A stretch of 7,020 nt of DNA from Kiritimatiellia bacterium (lineage in GTDB: Bacteria; Verrucomicrobiota; Kiritimatiellia; RFP12; UBA1067), in contig JAFRNO010000431.1 of assembly GCA_017430155.1 (NCBI GenBank), positions 1-7,020 on the forward strand. Direction: 5' to 3'. The notes beneath the pieces are model-generated. The model was not told the DNA's origin, made no database searches, and saw only the letters and a program-made list of their open reading frames with translations. Made by a program: the position numbers and the translations under genes. Of the stretch, positions 6,501-7,020 are shown one piece after another; position 1 is the first letter of the stretch; the number at the start of each line of letters is the position of its first letter.

Positions 6501-7020
6501 TGGTTGTCGGCGCGTTCGGGTCGGGTACGGGCGCGGCCTGTTCGGGGGTGATCGGCGTGTCGGAACCGAACACCTCCAGTTCGTCGATGCGCGGCTGGCT
6601 ACGGATCGAATCGCGGATTACCAGCCGTAAGATTACGGTGCGGACCGGCGGGAAAGAGAACCGCCGGTAAGCGATCACCGGCTCGCCCGCGTAGGAATAG
6701 ATCGTTCGCCAACCCTCGCCGTCCGGCACCTGCAGGTCGAACGCCGTAATCGCACGGTCGATGTACCGCCCCTGCACGTCGCTCGCGAAACCAATCCGGC
6801 AGATGTACACCGCGCTCCCGAACTCCAGCTGCACCCAACCGGTCTTCTCGCCGAGGATCCAGCTGTGCGGATTGCCATTCGCCCCGTCGTTGAGGTTTTC
6901 GATCCGGTGCGGCGCGACATGGAGGGAGGACGAAGCGCGCGGCGTCACGCCCGGACGCAGGGCCACGTTCTCAAGCCCTTGCCCGTTCGTCCGTGCGACG
7001 CCACCCATGGTGCAAAGGCC
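3535..7020 (-). CDS. HzsA-related diheme c-type cytochrome with discoidin-like, CBM9-like and beta-propeller domains (5' end cut)
   Basis: The open frame runs off the right edge. Numbering from the first ATG (7008) gives 1157 residues. Residues about 12-148 resemble an F5/8 type C (discoidin) domain, ending RIDELEVFG. About 215-395 resemble a CBM9-like fold (ALDGNGTNAAWRA, GGNLYVAIEG). About 535-880 contain propeller-type repeats (SFDATRLYYAER, PDGGLAFISTR, DDGRILWTR). About 940-1005 contain GTVPVEEDGSAHFLAPSGK and then CIGCH (998-1002). CVSCH is at 1050-1054. Propeller, first haem, second haem is the order of the hydrazine synthase alpha subunit, so I call it HzsA-related; family assignment is from memory of motifs. 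Haem c attachment requires export, yet the ATG at 7008 has no signal peptide and no ribosome site in the 12 bases before it. The frame continues upstream (GLCT before the Met), so the true start is probably beyond 7020 and GLCTMGGVA is the end of a signal peptide. No HzsB or HzsC gene is present; hydrazine synthesis is not implied. Redox or polysaccharide-linked roles are open. Confidence 0.8.
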   Translation of the reverse strand, partial: GLCTMGGVARTNGQGLENVALRPGVTPRASSSLHVAPHRIENLNDGANGNPHSWILGEKTGWVQLEFGSAVYICRIGFASDVQGRYIDRAITAFDLQVPDGEGWRTIYSYAGEPVIAYRRFSFPPVRTVILRLVIRDSIRSQPRIDELEVFGSDTPITPEQAAPVPDPNAPTTNRLERAALGEELAWLKQEGWADIERTQRHGHGYPEAIVPERQEIDILPLPDLPMAPALDGNGTNAAWRACSRGVARVGRITDWTSSPLVEQSIEAGVSGGNLYVAIEGKRFFSANLSVVGVPGTAMRGLLAHGESELVFTRLDVKNARPEPVKGVFNAERGRVEFALPLSALPEAAQKGVYVTAGIGGRWAPNGGRPVCFRPAGWSVRQEGVTPDGGFRVSLTVARPHVQVAMTSPQMRTRRRFFQPALMRKTYTLDLRPDDACGTLGPRMDLEFREQSDGSPFRLTLFRYDPAVRMLVLYREMLERRGMDLAPYRAFADEHAALVQKGDFAAERAFLWWLRTAKRKLFLSDPALAPASSLLVSKRHPFHPSHNYSVQFDSAWRPGGGVCRIDIPRGEGGALDPDAAKTTLLTAAGEGMIRTPALSFDATRLYYAERTASTNYFRIWEQDLATGKRRQLSDNGPFHDYWPTPLPDGGLAFISTRCKVRFLCWRPQAAVLFRMERDGTGVRPLSFANLSEFAPSVMDDGRILWTRSEYVDKGADYGHTVWTIRADGTYPELTYGNTVALPQGYANARMMPGTQDLCATMISHFGDLNGPLALIDLRKGPHDPSAIRNLTPEVPRPGARSLSDTFREAFPLSADLLLAAWAPQDRFGIWALDRYGNRELLYEDDAIDTICPTLFAPRPVPRVMNGTIRADLKASGQGVFVVENVYRGLEGQVKPGAAKWLRICQEMPAVLDKMPDGTYRADHTPFMRWYASPTDVQRGAFGWASFIAKGVVGTVPVEEDGSAHFLAPSGKVLYFQLLDGDYNEIQRMRSVVQLQPGEVRSCIGCHESRLIPPDFTYLKMKAMKRAPSAPVPPPWGAGPFRYEQVVQPVLDRRCVSCHSAAKKHRLVLEGTRDKERVPISWRSLLNSGTVHYFTYEYQRGVPYKAEPYTFGTFASRLWDVLKDERHKGVKLDPEEEQTIKCWIDMNCPLWGDYTFRPNRPE
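3847..3861 (-). other. Second c-type haem attachment motif (CVSCH) in the HzsA-like protein
   Basis: Codes for Cys-Val-Ser-Cys-His, residues 1050-1054 counted from the ATG at 7008. It follows FRYEQVVQPVLDRRCVSCH, the typical context of the haem site in planctomycete-type cytochromes, where a helix leads into the CxxCH. This would correspond to the C-terminal haem of HzsA-type proteins. Confidence 0.88.
4003..4017 (-). other. First c-type haem attachment motif (CIGCH) in the HzsA-like protein
   Basis: Codes for Cys-Ile-Gly-Cys-His followed by Glu, residues 998-1002 counted from the ATG at 7008. It comes directly after VVQLQPGEVRS. In hydrazine synthase alpha the equivalent middle-domain haem is the catalytic one; whether this haem is catalytic here cannot be seen. 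Confidence 0.88.

Noticed and set aside
3535..7020. A true hydrazine synthase (anammox) subunit
   Set aside because: No HzsB or HzsC gene is next to it in the window, the N-terminal domains differ, and the neighbours are ordinary heterotroph genes. The similarity is of domain order only.
1..7020. CRISPR array, insertion sequence, phage genes or toxin-antitoxin pair
   Set aside because: I saw no regularly spaced direct repeats, transposase or integrase motifs, terminal inverted repeats or tRNA-end duplication. The short repeats at 1605-1694 are coding His-Gly repeats.

Overview
This is a GC-rich bacterial window, most likely from the PVC superphylum (Planctomycetota, Verrucomicrobiota, Kiritimatiellota and relatives). 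That placement is an inference. It rests mainly on the large diheme protein at the right end, which looks like an HzsA-related protein, a family I associate with those phyla. Exported proteins, TPP-riboswitch control of thiC, and CCA-encoding tRNAs fit but do not prove it. I would not commit to a phylum from this sequence alone.

Layout, left to right. (1) Positions 1-1305, minus strand: thiC, the HMP-P synthase of thiamine synthesis, cut by the left edge just after its 4Fe-4S cluster motif. (2) Positions about 1309-1414, minus strand: a thiC leader made of an extended -10 promoter and a TPP riboswitch whose 3' end contains the thiC Shine-Dalgarno sequence. (3) Positions 1422-1931, minus strand: a small lipoprotein rich in His, Gly and Lys, with its own promoter. 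(4) Positions 2025-2276, plus strand: a promoter, tRNA-Leu(GAG), tRNA-Tyr(GUA) 3 nt later, and an intrinsic terminator. (5) Positions 2316-7020, minus strand: a probable two-gene operon. The upstream gene encodes a very large exported protein with a discoidin-like domain, a CBM9-like domain, a beta-propeller and two c-type haem sites. The downstream gene encodes an exported M20 metallopeptidase.

The tRNA unit and the large operon converge on one hairpin that can terminate both. The tRNA and lipoprotein promoters sit back to back in the 142-bp gap at 1932-2073. The operon's promoter and the start of its first gene lie beyond the right edge.

The least understood part is the HzsA-like protein and its peptidase partner. 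It shares the propeller, first-haem, second-haem order of the hydrazine synthase alpha subunit, but no HzsB or HzsC partner is visible and the N-terminal additions suggest a surface or polysaccharide-associated role. Nothing here shows that it makes hydrazine. The rest is ordinary housekeeping sequence with some fine details worth checking: direct riboswitch control of the ribosome binding site, a U1-A72 pair in tRNA-Tyr, and a TGG extension in front of all three visible -10 boxes.
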